Below are positions 62,559 to 64,000 of a stretch of 64,000 bases of DNA, piece after piece; the stretch's first letter is position 1; every line of letters starts with the position of its first letter. The translations under genes were made by a program, and so were the position numbers. The notes under the pieces were generated by a model. It saw nothing but the letters and a program-made list of their open reading frames with translations, made no database searches and had not been told where the DNA came from. This stretch comes from Funiculus sociatus GB2-C1 (GTDB taxonomy: Bacteria > Cyanobacteriota > Cyanobacteriia > Cyanobacteriales > FACHB-T130): assembly GCF_039962115.1 (NCBI RefSeq), contig NZ_JAMPKJ010000010.1, positions 62,001 through 126,000 of the forward strand, read 5' to 3'.

Positions 62559-64000
62559 ATGACATCACAAGATACGGTGACATGGCTACAAGAACGCACC
62601 GCACTGGGCGTACTGTCTGCACCGATATTAAATGCGATCGCGCAAGTTCTAGAAGAGAAAATTGTACCAGCACAGACGAACCTGGTAGTAGAGGACACGC
62701 CCCCCGAAGGACTCTATATTTTAAGACAAGGACAGCTAGAAGGCGATCGCAAAGAGCAAATCGGTTCAGCCTGGGGAATTAGTTTCCTCCCTGGAGCCGC
62801 CATCCACCTACAGGAATTGCTATTAGACCAGCAGGCGCAGCGCACTGTCAAGACTTTGAGCGAATGCCAGCTCTGGTTGCTTCCCGCCGCCCAATTTCAG
62901 GAATTAGTCGCCAAATATCCGGAAATTTCCCAGGCGTTCTCCCAACAAATGGCGCAAGAACTGGCGAAGCTATCTTCCCAGCTAAGCTACGAACAAGAAC
63001 GTCAAACAGCCTTGCGTCCCTACCTAGTAGCTAGAGCCAAACGCGGGATTGTGGGAAAAAGCCGCTATGCTACCAGGCTCCGAGAACAAATTAAACAGGC
63101 AGATTGCGATCGCCGTCCAGTCCTGATTTTTGGAGAACCTGGGTTAGAAAAAGACAATACCGCCGCCCTGATTCACTTTAGTTGCCCAAACCGACGCGAA
63201 CCTGTAATTAAAGTAGACTGTAGTACCCTACAAGCCAGCGGTGCAGAGCTATTTGGGCGCATCGGCGGTAAACCAGGGCTAATCGAATCACTAGGGACAG
63301 GCACCTTAATACTCAACAATATCCAAGAACTGCCCCCAGAACTCACGCCCAAACTAGCGCAACTCTTAGAAACCAACACCTACAACCCCGTTGAAAGTTT
63401 CCAGCACCGTAGCGCAGGCAAGATGCCTGCGGGACAGGAACACAAAAGCAGGGGAGAAAATTCCTCACTCAGCCTTAGACCCGAAGCACTTATTTGTCAA
63501 GCCCGCATCATTATGATTGCGGAAAAACACCTACCTACAATTGAACGTCAAGTAGGTCATTTAATAAAAGTGCCGCCGCTACGAGTGCGAAAAGCTGACA
63601 TCGAAGCTCAGGTAGAATACTACATTAGCCTCTTCTGTCGGGCAAAAGGCATTCCCAAACCCACAGTCACTCCAGAAGCTTTGCGCCGTTTACAGGCGTA
63701 TGATTTCCCTGGCAACCTCAAAGAATTGCAAAGTCTCGTAGAACGAGCTATCGTTCAGTCTCCCGGCACCAAAGAGTTAACCGAAGAAGTTTTTTGGTCA
63801 GTTGAAAGCAAGAAAAAACAATTTCGCGTTAATCTTTTAAATGCCTATCCCGGTTTGCGGCGATTTCTCAGAAGTTCCTGGTGGCCGGATAGAATTAACT
63901 ACGGCTTCACATTCGGCTTTTTTGCCATCGTCGTCGGACTATTATTTTTTGGCCCCCAGAGCCGTTCGGAAAATGTGACTCTCAACTTATTTTGGGCGTG
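62559..64000 (+). CDS. Cyclic-nucleotide-binding/degenerate sigma-54-type AAA/membrane protein (3' end outside window)
   Basis: About 480 residues are visible and the frame is open at the edge. An N-terminal cyclic-nucleotide-binding-like barrel (about 20-125) precedes an AAA domain (about 155-415): Walker A region IFGEPGLEKDNTA and FRVNLL-type ends. The ELFG segment lacks the GAFTGA loop, and the Walker B region reads LILNNIQELP, without the acidic pair. A C-terminal hydrophobic region (FGFFAIVVGLLFFG) then starts. Sigma-54 is absent from cyanobacteria, so it is not a sigma-54 activator. I recall similar proteins with a ferredoxin-like C-terminal part, but that lies outside. Start ATG 62559. 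Confidence 0.8.
   Translation, partial: MTSQDTVTWLQERTALGVLSAPILNAIAQVLEEKIVPAQTNLVVEDTPPEGLYILRQGQLEGDRKEQIGSAWGISFLPGAAIHLQELLLDQQAQRTVKTLSECQLWLLPAAQFQELVAKYPEISQAFSQQMAQELAKLSSQLSYEQERQTALRPYLVARAKRGIVGKSRYATRLREQIKQADCDRRPVLIFGEPGLEKDNTAALIHFSCPNRREPVIKVDCSTLQASGAELFGRIGGKPGLIESLGTGTLILNNIQELPPELTPKLAQLLETNTYNPVESFQHRSAGKMPAGQEHKSRGENSSLSLRPEALICQARIIMIAEKHLPTIERQVGHLIKVPPLRVRKADIEAQVEYYISLFCRAKGIPKPTVTPEALRRLQAYDFPGNLKELQSLVERAIVQSPGTKELTEEVFWSVESKKKQFRVNLLNAYPGLRRFLRSSWWPDRINYGFTFGFFAIVVGLLFFGPQSRSENVTLNLFWA
63409..63433. repeat. Dispersed CGCAGGCA/TGCCTGCG repeat inside the AAA gene
   Basis: GTAGCGCAGGCA-AGA-TGCCTGCGGG forms a perfect 8-bp dyad in the coding frame; compare 52559-52582. 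Confidence 0.6.

Noticed and set aside
62559-64000. Sigma-54-dependent transcription activator
   Set aside because: GAFTGA and Walker B acids are missing and cyanobacteria lack sigma-54.

Overview
The window is cyanobacterial chromosome. GCGATCGC palindromes (HIP1) are scattered throughout. Short tandem heptamer repeats of the AATTCCC and CCCCAGT kind sit between genes. The gene content is photosynthetic and cyanobacterial: menB and a solanesyl-type diphosphate synthase (phylloquinone and plastoquinone side chains), Vipp1, a PAP/fibrillin protein, an RRM glycine-rich RNA-binding protein, a HetZ-like protein and two PEP-CTERM proteins. A filamentous, probably non-heterocystous Microcoleus/Coleofasciculus-type organism fits best; this is inference from gene content and repeat style, not a computed placement.

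Layout. 1-4.9 kb: uvrC (cut by the window edge), a 59-aa protein, a single-domain response regulator and pepF. 4.9-8.9 kb: a small accessory island with an orphan HicB-like protein, a two-gene PARIS-like (AriA/AriB) candidate anti-phage pair, the frameshifted remnant of a large AAA ATPase, and a Uma2-family protein. 9-16 kb: rtcB, a methyltransferase/HAD pair, tRNA-Ala(CGC), a small secreted protein, the RNA-binding protein, an 838-bp gene-free stretch with a candidate structured RNA, and ribD. 16-30 kb: mreBCD with repeat-filled spacers, ssb, a SIMPL protein, a CPA2 antiporter, then a cell-wall and isoprenoid run (AMIN amidase, murI, sds, menB). 30-38 kb: a DUF721 (DciA-like) protein, a proline-rich SPOR-like membrane protein, tandem PspA/Vipp1 genes, a PEP-CTERM hydrolase, a thioredoxin, an aminotransferase and a second PEP-CTERM protein.

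38.6-46.5 kb is an arsenic island. On the minus strand run arsM, arsR, pstS, an NIP/AqpN-like aquaporin, arsC and a tyrosine-phosphatase-like gene, then arsH, arsS and a TVP38 membrane protein. A plus-strand ynfA lies inside, and a [2Fe-2S] ferredoxin-domain gene is divergent from arsM. Two sites matching ATCAA-N6-TTGAT with one mismatch each lie before pstS and over the start of arsR, so one ArsR probably controls both. The set covers arsenate reduction (ArsC), an arsenite channel, trivalent arsenic oxidation (ArsH), methylation (ArsM), arsenosugar assembly (ArsS) and a phosphate-binding protein. There is no ArsB or Acr3 pump in the window.

46.6-64 kb: an M48 protease, an unrecognised 455-aa protein, a UPF0104 membrane protein, two LEA-like lipoproteins, larC with a histidine-rich insert, a YrdC/Sua5 protein, hetZ, a PHP-domain protein, a NarL-type regulator, mraY, a DUF3134 protein, a fibrillin protein, a RecB-like nuclease, a GNAT acetyltransferase, and the start of a cyclic-nucleotide-binding plus degenerate sigma-54-type AAA plus membrane protein. 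Several very small, mostly single-helix membrane ORFs (about 26-42 aa) lie in spacers. No CRISPR array, intact insertion sequence or rRNA gene was seen.
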